Source: Stagonosporopsis chrysanthemi (taxonomy: Eukaryota; Ascomycota; Dothideomycetes; Pleosporales; Didymellaceae). Taken from it: a DNA stretch of 64,000 bases. The DNA lies in NCBI GenBank assembly GCA_022560025.1, contig JAFISE010000155.1:1-64000 (forward strand). Reading direction: 5' to 3'. The notes below the pieces were generated by a model that ran no database searches, was not told where the DNA came from, and was given only the letters and a program-made list of their open reading frames with translations. Shown piece after piece: positions 52,569 through 64,000 of this stretch. The number at the start of each line of letters is the position of its first letter. Within the stretch, counting starts at the first letter, position 1. A program made the translations under genes and the position numbers.

Positions 52569-54401
52569 ATGAGCGCACCCACGGCCAAGAGCAAGCGAGG
52601 GCCGACGGTGCTCATGACCGACTCGCGCGACGCGGCCCCTCGCCAGCAGCAGCGACCGTCGTCTTCATTGCAGCGACAAGCCACGGGCGCGCGCTTGATA
52701 TCGGTCGACAACATCCTCCAGTATGCTTCAGACATCCCGTCGCAGCAGCGCCGCGGGCCTCCCGGCGTCCGCCCTGCGAACCACAGCCGCACTCCCAGCG
52801 GCCGCCATCCGCTCGACCCCAAGCTGTCCGGGCGCCTGATTCCCGCGCACATGCCGACCCGCTCGTCCAAGCTCAGCGAGAAGCTCGTCCTGCTGCCCGA
52901 GACGAACGAGGACGACGAAGACGAGAAGGGCGAGTTCGACGAGGACGAAGAGGCTGGCCCGCCCACCGACGCGCAGCTCAGCCGCCGCACAGGCGGGCCA
53001 ACAGACAAGAGCTATGCCGAGCGCCTGCCCAAAGCCCGGAGGACCGACAAGCTGTCGCGCGTCACAGCCTACTGCACTGCCCAGGCCTACAAGATGAAGA
53101 GCACCGCTGCTTTTGTCAAGGACACGCACAACGCCCGCACGAAGCTCTACGACGACTGTCTGTACTGCGTCTACCACCTGCCGCTCTTGCCCGGCAGCGA
53201 TGGCTACCGCGTGCGCAGCAGTCCCGCGCTCAAGTCGCCCGGTGGCAAGACTGTCCTGGACGAGGAGATCGAGCGCAATGAAGCCCGCCACCACCAAGAG
53301 GGCTATTTTGGCGACGAGGAAACGTACTTCGTCCGCGACGACGACCAGGCCTCGGACGAGTCGCCCAACTTCCTGTCCCACACCCACACCAACAACAGCC
53401 GCGAACGCCGCGACTCGGATTCGCAACCGACCCGCGTCCCGCCGAACGCGCTCACCTTTGGCGAGATGTTCGTCTTCAGCTACGGCGTCGTTGTCTTCTG
53501 GAACTTCACCGAGAAGCAGGAAAAAGACATTCTCGCCGACCTGACCTTCAGCATCAACCACACCGGTATCCAGATCGCCACGCGCCCCCTGGTCGAGAGC
53601 GACTTCGAAACAGAAGAATTCCACTTCGAGTACAACCCCGAGATCCCGCGGCCGCGCGTGTACAACGACATGATCACGCTCAAGAGCGGCGACCACATGA
53701 TCAAGCTCGCCATGAGCCACGCCATCGCGCAGAGCACAAAACTCAGCCTCTTCGAAGAGGGCATGAACCGCACCATGCTCGCCGCCCAAAACGTCCCCAA
53801 GCGCCTCGCACTCACGGGCAAACTGGGCATGCGCCGCACCGACGTGGTCAAAATGATTGGCCAGCTCTTCACGAGCCGCGTGGACGTGAATCTCTGTACG
53901 CCCTCTATCATCCCCCCCCCCTCCCCCCCTCCCTGAAACCCCCTCCGCTAACCACACCAAACAGCATCCAACCTCCTCGACGACCCCGCCTTCTTCTGGG
54001 ACTCCGAACCCACCCTGCACCCCCTCTACACCGCCGTGCGCGAATACCTCGAAATCAAACCCCGCATCCAGGTCCTCAACGAGCGCTGCCAGGTGTTCCT
54101 CGACCTCGGCGAGATCCTGTCCGACAGCATCAGCGACAAGAAAATGACGCGCATCACCTGGATCATCATCTTCTTGATCGTCGTCAGTATCTGCGTCACC
54201 TGTCTCGAGGTTATACTGCGCTTTGCGATTCTGAACTCCAGGAAGGGTGTTGCGCCTGTGCAAGGGAGTGAGAGCGTGGTGGGCATGCAGAGTGTGCAGG
54301 GGTTTACGGGGCTGGATAGGGTGGGCTATGCAGGGCCGAGTTTGCTGTTTGCGAGGGGTTTGGTGTGGGTTGTTGGTGGGGTGAAGGGGTTGTTGGTGTG
54401 A
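52569..54401 (+). CDS. Rmd1/Rmd8-like DUF155 protein
   Basis: Model: exons 52569-53895 and 53965-54401; 69-bp intron (GTACGC...AACAG) joining VDVNLS to SNLLDDPAFFWDSEP; 587 residues. The N-terminal ~220 residues are polar and disordered, with an acidic run (NEDDEDEKGEFDEDEE). The DUF155 domain (~residues 160-520) shows YCTAQAYKMKSTAAFVK, LTFGEMFVFSYGVVVFWNFTEKQEKDIL, HAIAQSTKLSLFEEGMNRTM and the FWDSEPTLHPLYTAVREYLEI block. One transmembrane helix (WIIIFLIVVSICVTCLEVIL) lies near the C-terminus, as in Rmd1, Rmd8 and RMND1. Relatives act in mitochondrial translation or sporulation; the site of action here is unknown. A 673-codon frame on the opposite strand is a composition artefact. Confidence 0.9.
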
Positions 54402-54813
54402 GTTTTTCCTGTGTGCGCCGCCCTGATTCGCCTTCCGCTTTTTTCTTTCTTCAGTCCAGACATAGCGATGGCGTTTGGGACTATGTTCATGCGTGTATAT
54501 ATATATATATATATATACATACATATATCCATATAGGGTCCGAGTACAACACGAGTATATATGGAATTCTTTCTCCCTGCATCCACTGCCCGGTAATGCA
54601 GTCAGCAAGTGGTACAGCTGCAAGGACGAGAGTGTAGTCTGACCATGTGAGACGAGACCAACCATCTCTATATCATCGTTCTCGCTCTGTACCGAGGCGG
54701 AAACGGAGAGCAAAACCCTGCTTGTAGAATGCCCGTGCCTGCGCAGCAAGCATGTGTTTTATCCACGAAGTTCTTCCGCGGGATCTTTACCTCTTGTCTG
54801 CATCTCCACCTCC
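54402..54813. other. Convergent intergenic region with a TA microsatellite
   Basis: 412 bp between the converging Rmd1-like and PfkB genes. The TA run listed separately is its only distinctive feature. Confidence 0.6.
54496..54517 (+). repeat. (TA)n microsatellite
   Basis: Eleven TA dinucleotides followed by CATACATATA-type sequence, in the 3' flank of the Rmd1-like gene. Confidence 0.92.
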
Positions 54814-55833
54814 TCAATTCCCTCCTCTACCCCTGAACTCCCCGAGTCTCCTCATCCCTTCCCCTTCCACCAACCCAGGAACCCCAATCTGCTCAACCGC
54901 GACACCCGCCGCCACACTGCCGGCCTCCAATGCACCTCTTACACCCCGCTCCCTCAACCACCCGGCTATATAGCCCCCCAAGAACGCATTCCCCGCGCCT
55001 GTCACGTCGACGACTTTGTCTGAGCCCGGGGGGTGAAAGGCCGGGACGTGGATGGGAGGGTCGGGGGAGTTGGGTGGAAAAGCCAGGGCGCCTAGGGCGG
55101 CGGCGCGCAGGATGAGGGTTGGCGCGGGTGCATTGGCAGTACAAAGGGAAGAGAGGAAAGATGTGCCGAGAGAGATGAGGGCGGAGAGGCAGTCGGGTTC
55201 CGCGGCCTGAGCGACGTGGTCAGGCACAAGAGCAGCGAGCTCGAGGTGGTTTGGGGAGAAGACGGCGACGAGGTTACAAGCCCGCTCGAATGCGGGGAGG
55301 TTCTCGGGGCGGCACGAGGAAGGCAGTGGTTCCCAGACGATGAACGGGTGGCGCAACTCGGGATGCACTGATTGCCTGTAGGAGAGGAGTTCGGGGGCTT
55401 GCTCGATAACCTCCTCCGGACGGCCGAAGAAATGAAACGCTTGAGCCCCCAGCAGCTGTGTGCCAATGAGGTGTCTTGGTGTAGCGCGGAGTGGATGAGT
55501 GGTGTACTCGAATGTCTTGGGTCCGAAGGTGTCGTCTTCGTAGATCAATAGGCCGCGCGAGCAAGGCTGGCCCGGGACGTCGATGATTGTAAGCGGGTTG
55601 CAGCGCCACGATTGCATCTCTTGTCTTATTTCTTGCGGGAAATCTGACCCGGCTACGACGAGGCAGCCTGGGACTAGAGACTCTGTCGCGAAGAGACGCA
55701 GGCCTAGGGTTACAAATGTTGCGGAGCCACCGATGACGTTCAGCAGTGGGGGCTTATTGGGCATTCGAATCTCGTCCAGGATTACCATTCCTAGAGAAAC
55801 GCATGATATTTGGTGCGTGGTGTTGGCTTCCAT
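54814..55833 (-). CDS. PfkB-family sugar-kinase-like protein, Mak32 type
   Basis: Intronless, 339 residues from the ATG at 55833; the open frame further upstream has only a GTG. The ribokinase fold is seen in CVSLGMVILDEIR and the N-terminal signature NVIGGSATFVTLGLRLF. The C-terminal PfkB signature reads DVTGAGNAFLGGYIAGWL. Active PfkB kinases have Asp at the position of Asn282 (GAGD), the catalytic base. Yeast Mak32, needed for maintaining an L-A-dependent killer system, is a divergent member of this family, and the fungal homologues form a distinct clade. The protein may therefore be a weak kinase or a non-catalytic binder. Probably cytosolic; the substrate is unknown. Confidence 0.85.
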   Translation of the reverse strand: MEANTTHQISCVSLGMVILDEIRMPNKPPLLNVIGGSATFVTLGLRLFATESLVPGCLVVAGSDFPQEIRQEMQSWRCNPLTIIDVPGQPCSRGLLIYEDDTFGPKTFEYTTHPLRATPRHLIGTQLLGAQAFHFFGRPEEVIEQAPELLSYRQSVHPELRHPFIVWEPLPSSCRPENLPAFERACNLVAVFSPNHLELAALVPDHVAQAAEPDCLSALISLGTSFLSSLCTANAPAPTLILRAAALGALAFPPNSPDPPIHVPAFHPPGSDKVVDVTGAGNAFLGGYIAGWLRERGVRGALEAGSVAAGVAVEQIGVPGLVEGEGMRRLGEFRGRGGN

Positions 55834-55964
55834 GGTGCCGATGTATGTGTTGACAGGTTTGATGGAGGTTGCATGTAGAACTTCGATATCAAGACGCACG
55901 TGCTAGTGCACTTTTGGTAATCGGTGCAATTCGCATCATGTGGACCACTGATATGCAAGCCTCG

Positions 55965-57866
55965 TCAACTCCAGCCTTGATGGCTTCCGAGCTTCGGACT
56001 ATGGTACGCAACTTCAGGAACTTCAAGCGTGTCCCTTCTTGGGATCGGCGTGATCGCGTCTGGATTCGTATTCGCTCTTGGACGTATTGTAGCTGCTGGC
56101 GGCGTTGAAGGGCCCTCGCCGTTTGATGACCGTATACTAGATGCAGAGCTGGCTACTCTCTGCATCCTGAGTTCGGTGAATTGTTGACTTGTCCGAGTAA
56201 AGTCCTCATTCACCTTATCCTCGCCTGGAATCATGGGGTACTTGTACGCTTTCTTGTTCTTGTGCTCCTTGGTATCCAATTCTCTATGCGTGGCCTCGCT
56301 CATACGCACGCTAGCGTGTTCCAGCCAGTCTCGCACTCGACTTCTTCCAGCGTTTGATCTGACTTTCTCGTTATAGTCGGAGCTGTGCTGGCCAAGTGTA
56401 CTGGGTTCTTCGGGCAACCGTTCAATGTATTGTACCGAGTTAGACTCGTCGTCCGCTCCAGTAATAGTGAAGACCGGATGTATCTCGTTACGCTCGCTAG
56501 AGCGTCGCTGATACATTTCGACGTTTGCTCTTTCATGAGTGGGTGAGCAGGGTTCATCGAACGAGATGCCCCGCGAGTGTGCAGGTCTGTCGCTCTGACC
56601 TGAATGTGACGACATGGGCTTTGTAAGGTCCTTTTGCTCACCATAGGTGACGAAGTCATCCCCCTTACTCCAATATATGTACAGCGAGCCAAGGGCTGCC
56701 ATGGCCGTGCCTGCAATAGGTGACCACTGTCCTATGAAGTGTATCAGCGTAGGCGTCTTGGATACATTCACAATTACGAACCGATGGAGGCCATGGGCTC
56801 AGTCATGTACATTAACTGAGGGCTGAAGAAGTTGATCTCGCCTGCAATGAGAATGGCTAAGACAATGCCTCCGAATAATGGAATCTCGATGACGCCCAGG
56901 AACCGCGAGACAGTGTTGTTGATACCTTTGATCTGATTGGCAGTGAGTTTGATGGCATCGCTTTGCTGATTTTGCTCGTCGGTTTGTTCGTTCTTTCTAC
57001 GAGACCGATAGCTGCTCTCGAGGATCTTGTCCCACGTAAAAATCAAGCTGAGGATTGCAGGTATGCATACTCCTGCAGCGATAAGCATAGCGGCGTTGAA
57101 TGTCAATATGCGTGGTACTGGGATGACATAGATATTTCTTGCTGAACCGCCGCGCATATCAGAGTATGGCCCGGTGTTTTCTGAGCATGTCAAATTACAC
57201 GTCGTGTCACCGTAAGGAAATTTTTGCGCGGTCAACGTTTGCACACCGACCTCGTCGTTGCTACAGTCAGTGGCTGTAACTCTGGAGAACTCAATACACA
57301 GCGCTATCAGGCCTGATATCAGCAAAATTGTCCACAGAAAGACAAGGTTGCGGCCGGCTGAATTGAAGTAGGTCCCTGATATGCGGAGCGTAGTTGGTAC
57401 CGCGATGATGGCGATCGAGCACAGCTGCCAGGCTCCGAAAATGTCTAGATCGACGGCGCCTAGAAAAGTGGATGTTAGACGCTGCGAGATACCATGTATG
57501 GTGTCTTGGAGTTGTTGGTTGAACTGACCATTCACATGATAGCACGCGAGCACGATGCCATGAAGTGCCCCAATCGACGGAACCAGCAGCGCAGCTGCGA
57601 GACAAGCATTTCTTAGCCACTCTGCCTTCCGTAGAAAGACGCAAGTGGCTACAAGAACATAATAGCTGGAGAGAAACGTGAGCTTGCGATAGGCAGAGGA
57701 CCACGTGTGGAGCGTACAGAAACCGCGAACCAGCGCCATATTGGGACGACACAGGCCAAGCGCAGACGACATCCAACGACTGCGCGGTGCCATTGCTAGC
57801 AAAGCCCGATGATGCGCCGTCAACACTACGCGCAAAGACGTCATACAGGGCTGAAATGGCCGGCAT
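55965..57866 (-). CDS. Uncharacterised polytopic fungal membrane protein
   Basis: Model: exons 57718-57866, 56782-57665 and 55965-56731; introns of 52 bp (GTACGC...CCAG, joining GSRFL to YYVLVATC) and 50 bp (GTTCGT...ATAG, joining MASIG to QWSPIAG); 599 residues. The first exon reads MPAISALYDVFARSVD...NGTAQSLDVVCAWPVS, a conserved start in this fungal family as I recall it. Seven or so hydrophobic segments lie between ~40 and ~410, with a Cys-bearing luminal loop (TTCNLTCSEN) and a cytosolic Glu/Gln-rich loop. The last ~190 residues are polar and disordered. No enzymatic motif is present and the function is unknown. Family length and segment count fit the spliced model rather than the separate frames. 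Confidence 0.82.
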
Positions 57867-58492
57867 TGATGCGAGCTCGCTGCGCTACCGTGCTAGACAG
57901 CGAAGGTGCCGACTTCAGATGAATTTGCATTGCCAGAGCGCGAGCGCGGGGGGAGTGTGCCTTGTAGGTATAATGGGTCTGCTTCAAATGAGGCTCCCTG
58001 ATGATAGCGTGGTAGCTGCAGCGTCATCTTTGGCCGGTGAGATGAGTTCGTTCAAGTCTAAGAGGCTGTGTGCTGAGGGCTGACCCAGCTGCCCTGTCAT
58101 AGGCCACGGACCTGCCCGACGGCCTGTCGTCGACCACGTTCAGGGTCCCCGTTCTTGCCTTGATCTTGGCCCTAAGACTCAAGACCTCACCAGCTGTTAG
58201 GGGAGGCTTTTCTTGAAGCCTCGGATGTTGGTATGCCCTTGTGTCACATTTGCACGAACACTCAACGTCCGCGAGAAATCTCTTCAACCTTCGCTCCCTG
58301 GAAACCGTGCACGCGACCCCTCTGATGTGCGTGCCGTGAACTCAGCACGTCGATCGGTCAAAGACAAAGATTTAGTGCAAGGCTGAAACAACCGCAAAGA
58401 CACGACCTTTCGCAACACCAACCGCGATTGCGATCTGGTCGCTGGCGCGCGCAGAAGAGTCTAGGGCCTGGGCTTCTTGACCGCAGACAATA
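57867..58492. other. Divergent intergenic region, membrane protein / transporter
   Basis: About 630 bp containing two head-to-head promoters. No gene, repeat or recognisable element is seen. Confidence 0.5.
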
Positions 58493-60654
58493 ATGACCAA
58501 CAACGTACTGTACGAGCGTGCTGGCAGTACTGGAACTGGTTCCATCGACATCTCGACAGAGAAGATTAAAGAATGGCGATCGATCATGACACTCATTGTA
58601 TTCGTTCTTACAAGTGAGTGGATTTGGCCCATACAAAACCAGAGCTAAAACCCGAGCACAGACATCAATGTTCTGTTCGACTTCTACATACCCATCTATG
58701 TACCAAAGGCACTATGGAAAGGAATCGTGGCAACCTCCAGCGCGTTGCGCATTACACCAAAGCCACAGTCCGAGCGCCCTGCACATGGCGCGTTCGTGCT
58801 CTTCAATTTTCCAATGAACTTCGTCACTTCTCCGCTCATTGCTGACCTCTTCCTGCTCGCCATCACCGCTATTGGCAGGGAAGAAGTCAAGGGCGGAACT
58901 ATTGGCGCCAATGGTATCGTGCCGTACGACATCATGCTTTTCTTCTTGTCTCTAGCATATATCGCCATATCGGTGGATGCTTCCGGTCTGATCAGATGGC
59001 TGGCATTCAAAGTCTTACAAAAGGGAGGAAAAGTCGGTCACAGGCTTTACTTCTACTTGTATTTGTTCTTCTTCGCTCTGACGGCTTTCATTGGAAATGA
59101 TCCCATCATCCTATCTGGCACCGCGTTCCTGTCGTACATGACCCGCGTCTCGAGTAATATCACGCACCCTCGAGCGTGGATCTTCACACAATTCGCCTGC
59201 GCCAACATCGCTTCTGCTATCCTGGTATCCTCCAATCCTACCAACCTGGTTCTGGCAGGCGCCTTTCAAATCACTTTCATCAAGTACACGGCCAACGTCG
59301 TCGTTCCTGTCATCGCCACGGGGATAATACTCTTTCCTTTCCTGCTCTACATCATCTTCCAGGATGAGAACTTGATTCCCGAGACCATTCTGATGGAAGA
59401 CTTGCCTGACGAGATCAAGAACAAACCACCAGTCAATCCTAACATTCCTTTTGCCAAGGACGATGACGATGATCAGATTGCCGACCCCTCTGATACCGAT
59501 GAACAGAAGGGTAGGAAACAGCTTTCCCTTGAGGAGATCCTGAACCCGTTCCTGGATAAGAAAGGAGCTATTTTCGGCGCCGCAATCATGGCCGCAACCT
59601 TAATTACTGTACTAGTTATCAACGCTGTAGCACAAGGCAGCCACGAAACCCCTGTGTTTTATGTAACAATGCCTGCAGCTTTCGTTTTGATGATTTTCGA
59701 CCTCGGACTCGGATGGACTGACAGGGAAAAGACACGCAAGATTGCCCAAGCGGGTCGGCGCAGAGCCGCAGAGAAGAGGGCCGAGAAGGAAAGAGATAGA
59801 ATGATGTCGTCGGGAGAACCCGGACAACTTCAGACAGGCCAGTCGTTTGCCACAGGCGCCACGTTAAACGAGAAGACTGCAACGCCGGCAGCTGCCACAT
59901 CGACCCAGACACCACACGAGCCCATGAACGCTGCAGCGGACAGGGAACGTGAAATCGGCGAGGAAATGCAATCAGATTTGTCTCCACAACAGCAGCGTAC
60001 GACTCTTCATTCCATCATCAAAGAGAGATACCAGTGGGCGGAAGAGACCTTCCCCACATTCATGACCGTCTTCAATCACCTCCCGTTGCCTTTGCTTCCG
60101 TTCGCGTTCTGCATGTTCGTCCTGGTTCAGGCACTCGTAACGAAAGGCTGGGTCCCAGTATTCGCACATGGCTGGGATCACTGGGTAGACAAGACAGGGA
60201 CCGTCGGTGCGGTGGGCGGTATGGGATTCCTATCCGTGGTGCTTTGCAACGTAAGACCGTCCTTTTCCCAACTTTGTCCTCACACATTGCTAACAACCGG
60301 CACTAGTTTGCAGGCACAAACATCGGCACCACAATTCTGCTCTCTCGCGTTGTCCAAGCATGGCAGGAGATCCACCGCCAGAGAGGTACAGACATCTCGG
60401 ACCGCACGTTCTGGGGCACCGTGTACAGCATGGCTATCGGCGTCAACTATGGAGCGTTCAGCTTGGCGTTCAGCGCATCACTGGCTGGTATGCTCTGGCG
60501 CGATATCCTGGGGCGCAAGCACATCCGCGTTGGGGGTCTGGAGTTTGCACGCGTGAATCTGCCTATCATTGCCATTACGATGGTGGTCGGGCTGACGGTG
60601 CTGATCGGCCAGATCTATGTCATGAGGGATACGACTCCTTACAATGTGCGATAG
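58493..60654 (+). CDS. ArsB/NhaD-type ion transporter
   Basis: Model: exons 58493-58613, 58662-60250 and 60307-60654; introns of 48 bp (GTGAGT...CACAG, joining FVLT to NINVLFDFY) and 56 bp (GTAAGA...ACTAG, joining VVLCN to FAGTNIG); 685 residues. About 11 hydrophobic segments match the ion-transporter superfamily, with hallmarks LTAFIGNDPIILSGTAFLSY, ACANIASAILVSSNPTNLVLAG and, in the second half, FAGTNIGTTILLSRV. A long charged cytosolic loop (residues ~250-420, with a DDDDD stretch and a basic REKTRKIAQAGRRRAAEKRAEKERD helix) separates the halves. Relatives carry arsenite, Na+/H+ or di- and tricarboxylates; the substrate is not readable here. Using the first ATG recovers the N-terminal helix lost in a simple open-frame reading. 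Confidence 0.9.
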
Positions 60655-61084
60655 AGTTAATGAGATTGTTGCAAGGGTTCCTGTGTGAAACCCAAGCTCT
60701 TGTGTCATGCATTCTGCATCATGCCAGCCTCCAGGATCATGCATATGCTCAGATAGAGACTTCTCCGCCCCCGTTCCAGAACCGTGGCGCTTCGCATCAA
60801 GACCCTTCAAACGTGTATCGGCGTCCGAAACAAAGGCTTGCTAAAGGGTCGTTGTCTGTGGGGATATCATCTCTACGAGTGGTGGCTATAGCGGTGAAGG
60901 CGAAGAACATCCAACAAATGACTCGGGCGTGGTGTGTGTTCCGCAGCTTGAAGAGGCTGAGCCGGATATGACCTCTGTATGTATCCTGCGCACGGTGACA
61001 GTGTTCATCTAGCACAGGCACCATTCATCAACAGAGATTGTATAGAGCTTCATAATCGTGACAGGTCTATGTACAACTGGCGCC
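60655..61084. other. Convergent intergenic region, nothing recognised
   Basis: 430 bp between two converging genes, presumably their polyadenylation regions. No gene or repeat is seen. Confidence 0.5.
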
Positions 61085-62598
61085 CTACTTCTCCGGAGGA
61101 TAAACAACAATGCGATCAATATCCGCGCTCTTGTACGTCTGGTTGTTGAACAACCCTCCAATCTCAATCGTGTTGTTCTTGCCCTTATCAAGGTGCAGCT
61201 GCAGAGGCGTGCTCAGAATGATGCCCTTGTGGGTATCCCTCTGGTACAAGCTCTCAATCTCCTCCGTCTTGCCGTTCACAATGACACTAGCGATACGGCG
61301 CAGCTGCCACGTGCCGCCAATACGGTCAGGTGTGCCGCCAGGCTGGTCACCAAAGCCCATGTCGTCGGTGTTCTGGTAGTAGAAGGAGACCCACTGGGGC
61401 TTGCCCTGACCCTCGATGCCGGAGAAGGTGACTTTGCTGTCGTTGCCGACGATGCCGGTCAGGATGACTTGGTGGCTGCCGAAGGCGGCTTCCTGCTTGA
61501 AGGCACCTCCAGTTACGGTGGCGTCCTTGCCGTAGTAGGTCTTGCCCTTGATGGATTTCACTTCGCCGGTCTTGACGTTCAGATCGTAGACGTCGTGCCA
61601 CTTTACTTCGAGCGACTTCTTGTCCTCGTCGATCTCGACGGGGAGCCAGATGTAACGTGACTCCCAGAGACTGATCGAGTCCCACTGGTCACCGAGGTAG
61701 AGGTAGGTGGTCTTCTTTGTGCCGTTGATGCGGAGAGAGAAACCAGATTGCGAGTTGAAGGTGCGGGTGTTCAGAGGAGAGACGATGGAAGGCTGGGACC
61801 AAGGTCCTTCGAGCTTGTCGGCACGGAATGCGACGACGTTGTTGGGCCTATAACCGGTCTTGTGGCTCATCAATGCGAAGTAGCTCTTCTCCGTCTGGAT
61901 GATGGTTGGGGCCTCAAGATCGTACTTGTCAAAGCGGTGAACGACCTTGTCAAGTGCGGTGATGTTGTCATTGTAAGATGTGAGATACACGTCGCGTCCC
62001 TCGCGGCGGTCACCGTTGGAGTACAGAGCGTACGCACGGCCGTCCTTGCGGTCAACGAAGAGACCGTAGTCTTGAGACCAGTTGCCAAGTGGGAGCGTGG
62101 CATCGACGAACGAGTATGGTCCGGTGATGTTGTCGGCTTGAGCAAAGCCTTGAAGAAGCCAACCGTAGGTGGAGTTGTCGGCGTGCCAGAACATGTGGTA
62201 CTTTCCAGTGCCCTCCGAGTATGTTACCTTCGGTCGCTGGATGATGTGTTCGGTCGAGATGTAGGGGTGGCCCTCAATTGGTGCTGCCAAACACGTTAAA
62301 CGATTTTCAAGATTATGTATCGTCAGTACCACTTACACAAAGCCATACCCTCTGGTGTCCATGTCGCCAGGTCGTCTGAGCTGTACACGCTGATGCCTCC
62401 ACCCTCAACCTGGCCCTCAATCTTGTATTCTCCAAACAAGTAGAACTTGCCAGTTTCCTGGTCGACAGTCACACCACCAGCGTGAGCATTGACGAGAGTA
62501 CCATCAGTAGCCCTCCATCGAGCACCAGGAACAATCCATTTGGCAGAAACAGAAACCGCAGCCAGCAGCAATTGGCAAGAAACGGACCCGAAACCCAT
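61085..62598 (-). CDS. Secreted GH43-type glycoside hydrolase, galactanase-like
   Basis: Model: exons 62337-62598 and 61085-62283; 53-bp intron (GTAAGT...GGCAG) joining EGMAL to SPIEGHPY; 486 residues. The N-terminal signal peptide is CQLLLAAVSVSAKW-like. The five-bladed propeller signatures are NAHAGGVTVDQETGKFYLFGE, RPKVTYSEGTGKYHMFWH, SQDYGLFVD and the general acid in YDLEAPTIIQ. The C-terminal ~150 residues form a CBM35-like beta-sandwich (GSHQVILTGIVGNDSKVTFSG...WVSFYYQNTDD). This domain pair fits exo-beta-1,3-galactanase-like GH43 (subfamily 24) enzymes that trim arabinogalactan side chains of plant cell walls outside the cell. Several N-x-S/T sites are present. The enzyme suggests a plant-associated or saprotrophic lifestyle. 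Confidence 0.9.
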
Positions 62599-63349
62599 GG
62601 TGGCTCACGAGTATGACAGAGTGAGGTGGAAAAAAAAGGTTCCAGCAGCTCGGAAATAATACTATATACCACCTGCAAAGCTCCAGGATGTTTACAGATC
62701 GATTTACCAAGGCCAAGCCAGTTCGGGACATTGTCCACCGAACCGCCAGGCACAGTGAGCGCTGATCTAGGATGCGGGGCTCCGCATTCTCATTACAGGT
62801 AAGATCAGCAGATTATTCCGGGGGTTTTAGCGGCGTTGTTCCCTCTTTGCGGTGCATTGGCTTCGCCCTCACGGAGAAACCAAGCCTCCTAACGTGAGGG
62901 GACGTGCCGGGCACGTATGTATTTGCGCGAGTGCTACTCCATCAAGAAGGTGATCCGGATCATGCCGAGAGGTTTGGGTGACGTGACGACGGGCCAAGGG
63001 TGGCTGGTGATCTGTGCGATGGATGAAAGGATGGTAAAGTTCGGAGGTTGGGGTTCGCTTAGGCAGCGATGACGGTGTAACGGCCGATTCCTTTTCATGC
63101 GCATTGCGAATTCAAGCTTCGCAGGACTCCAGGTTTGGATGATTCGAGGGCTCGACGTACGATTTGAGGTCACGAGCAAACCTACAACTTCTGCATGGAT
63201 CCTAGTTGAGGCTTCAGAAACTCAAATAAAGGGAGAAATTCCACGACATCACTAACAGCAAGGCAGAGAAATACTGCACCATCAGTCCAGAGGAGCTTGT
63301 GCCTTCAACATCTGTTCAGGATCGCACTACAGACCGGTCAACTCAAATT
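62599..63349. other. Intergenic, promoter of the GH43 gene
   Basis: 750 bp between two genes on the minus strand. No gene is supported; short frames only. Confidence 0.5.
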
Positions 63350-64000
63350 TCAGAGCTCCAGCCTCTCGTCGTACTCAGAAGTCGGTTCCTTCGCACCAAC
63401 CAACTTGTTCAACCAAGTAGCGAGTCTGTATGCTGCCTTGCTAATCTGTAACTCGACGATCGGCACAGCACCGTCTGCATATCCATTATAGCCGAGATCT
63501 TCATCACCGCGAAGACGTCGATAAACGTAGTCACATGTCCACTTGTTGCTTTCTGTAGCCCATTCTGTTGCACATTCCTCTGGCGTAGACGGATCACTGC
63601 ACACTACCCACATGTATGGAGCCTCGTAGAAGCCGTCTCGGCGGATCCGAGAGGCCAAATTTTCGAAGAAGGGGTCAATCGAGTAGTTCGAGAAAGGTTT
63701 ATCAACTTTGGCAGCATAGTAAGGGATGTATCCATCCCAGACCTGTTCAATCAGATGATGCTTACTCAAGAAGGAGACTTTGTACTGACAGCGTGTAGCT
63801 CGGTCGACTTGTTCGCAAACTTAACCCTGTAGAAATTCCCACCTGCTGCGCGTCCCGAAGCGTGCAGCGGCTGAGCAATGTCTCCAAGAAAATGAGACAC
63901 CCACTTGAGTGCATAGGAGCAGGTCAGATTGCTACCATTACTCAGAGTACCTGCCTTGACGTCGGCAATGCAGCCTTCTAGTATCCCGGTCTGATTCGCG
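63350..64000 (-). CDS. S1/P1-type nuclease (N-terminus outside the window)
   Basis: The C-terminal two-thirds of an S1/P1 nuclease. Exons 63790-64000 (open at the window edge) and 63350-63742 are joined across a 47-bp intron (GTCAGT...GAACAG) so that KSTELHA runs into VWDGYIPYY, the family-typical junction. The visible zinc-ligand region is WVSHFLGDIAQPLHASG, with the later GGNFYRVKF block; W-x-CDYVYRRL and DGAVPIVELQISKAAYRLATWL form the C-terminal helices. The family cleaves single-stranded DNA and RNA, needs three zinc ions, is normally secreted and glycosylated, and serves phosphate or nucleotide scavenging. The signal peptide and the first zinc ligands lie beyond position 64000. Confidence 0.9.

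Noticed and set aside
52728..54749. 673-codon open frame on the minus strand
   Set aside because: It lies opposite the well-supported Rmd1-like gene, arises from its GC-rich codon use, has a composition of D/E/V/G runs without any domain, and crosses the intron of the real gene.

Overview
The window is nuclear DNA of a filamentous ascomycete (Pezizomycotina, most likely Dothideomycetes). The basis is: short introns of 44-95 bp with GT-AG ends and CTAAC-like branch points; fungal-only families (SAT-type non-reducing polyketide synthase, AflR-type Zn2Cys6 regulator, fungal rhodopsin-domain protein, RTA1, Rax1, Rmd1/DUF155, Sfp1-like factor); monocistronic genes on both strands; and many microsatellites. 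The species cannot be named from sequence alone. No tRNA, rRNA, CRISPR array or intact transposon was found.

Layout. 1-16 kb: an AC microsatellite, an MFS monocarboxylate-type transporter, an unrecognised 306-residue protein, a 4.2 kb low-complexity gap, an Sfp1-like zinc-finger factor, a 5.5 kb gene-poor gap and an RTA1-like membrane protein. 16-36.5 kb: a secondary-metabolite gene cluster. 38.9-64 kb: mostly conserved fungal genes (ankyrin protein, HPP membrane protein, rhodopsin-domain protein, divergent RING membrane protein, prolyl-4-hydroxylase-like dioxygenase, Rax1-like RGS protein, Rmd1-like DUF155 protein, PfkB/Mak32-like kinase, polytopic membrane protein, ArsB/NhaD-type transporter, secreted GH43 galactanase-like enzyme, and an S1/P1 nuclease cut by the window edge).

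The cluster is the main discovery. A 2310-residue non-reducing PKS (SAT-KS-AT-PT-ACP-ACP-thioester reductase, no methyltransferase domain) is divergent from an O-methyltransferase. A dihydroflavonol-reductase-like SDR is divergent from an NmrA-like reductase, and a FAD monooxygenase is divergent from a second NmrA-like protein. These three head-to-head pairs are followed by an AflR-type regulator and a signal-peptide-bearing FAD oxidoreductase. Each shared promoter carries two to four copies of a T(T/C)CCCGG motif, some as perfect inverted repeats, so co-regulation by the local zinc-cluster factor is a reasonable hypothesis. The inferred chemistry is an aromatic polyketide released reductively as an aldehyde or alcohol, then O-methylated, hydroxylated and reduced. 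The gene set recalls fusarubin-type naphthoquinone clusters and, in its AflR, NmrA and methyltransferase parts, aflatoxin/dothistromin-type clusters, but matches none of them gene for gene as far as can be judged here.

Exon boundaries were placed by hand from splice consensus and reading-frame continuity. They should be read as models.
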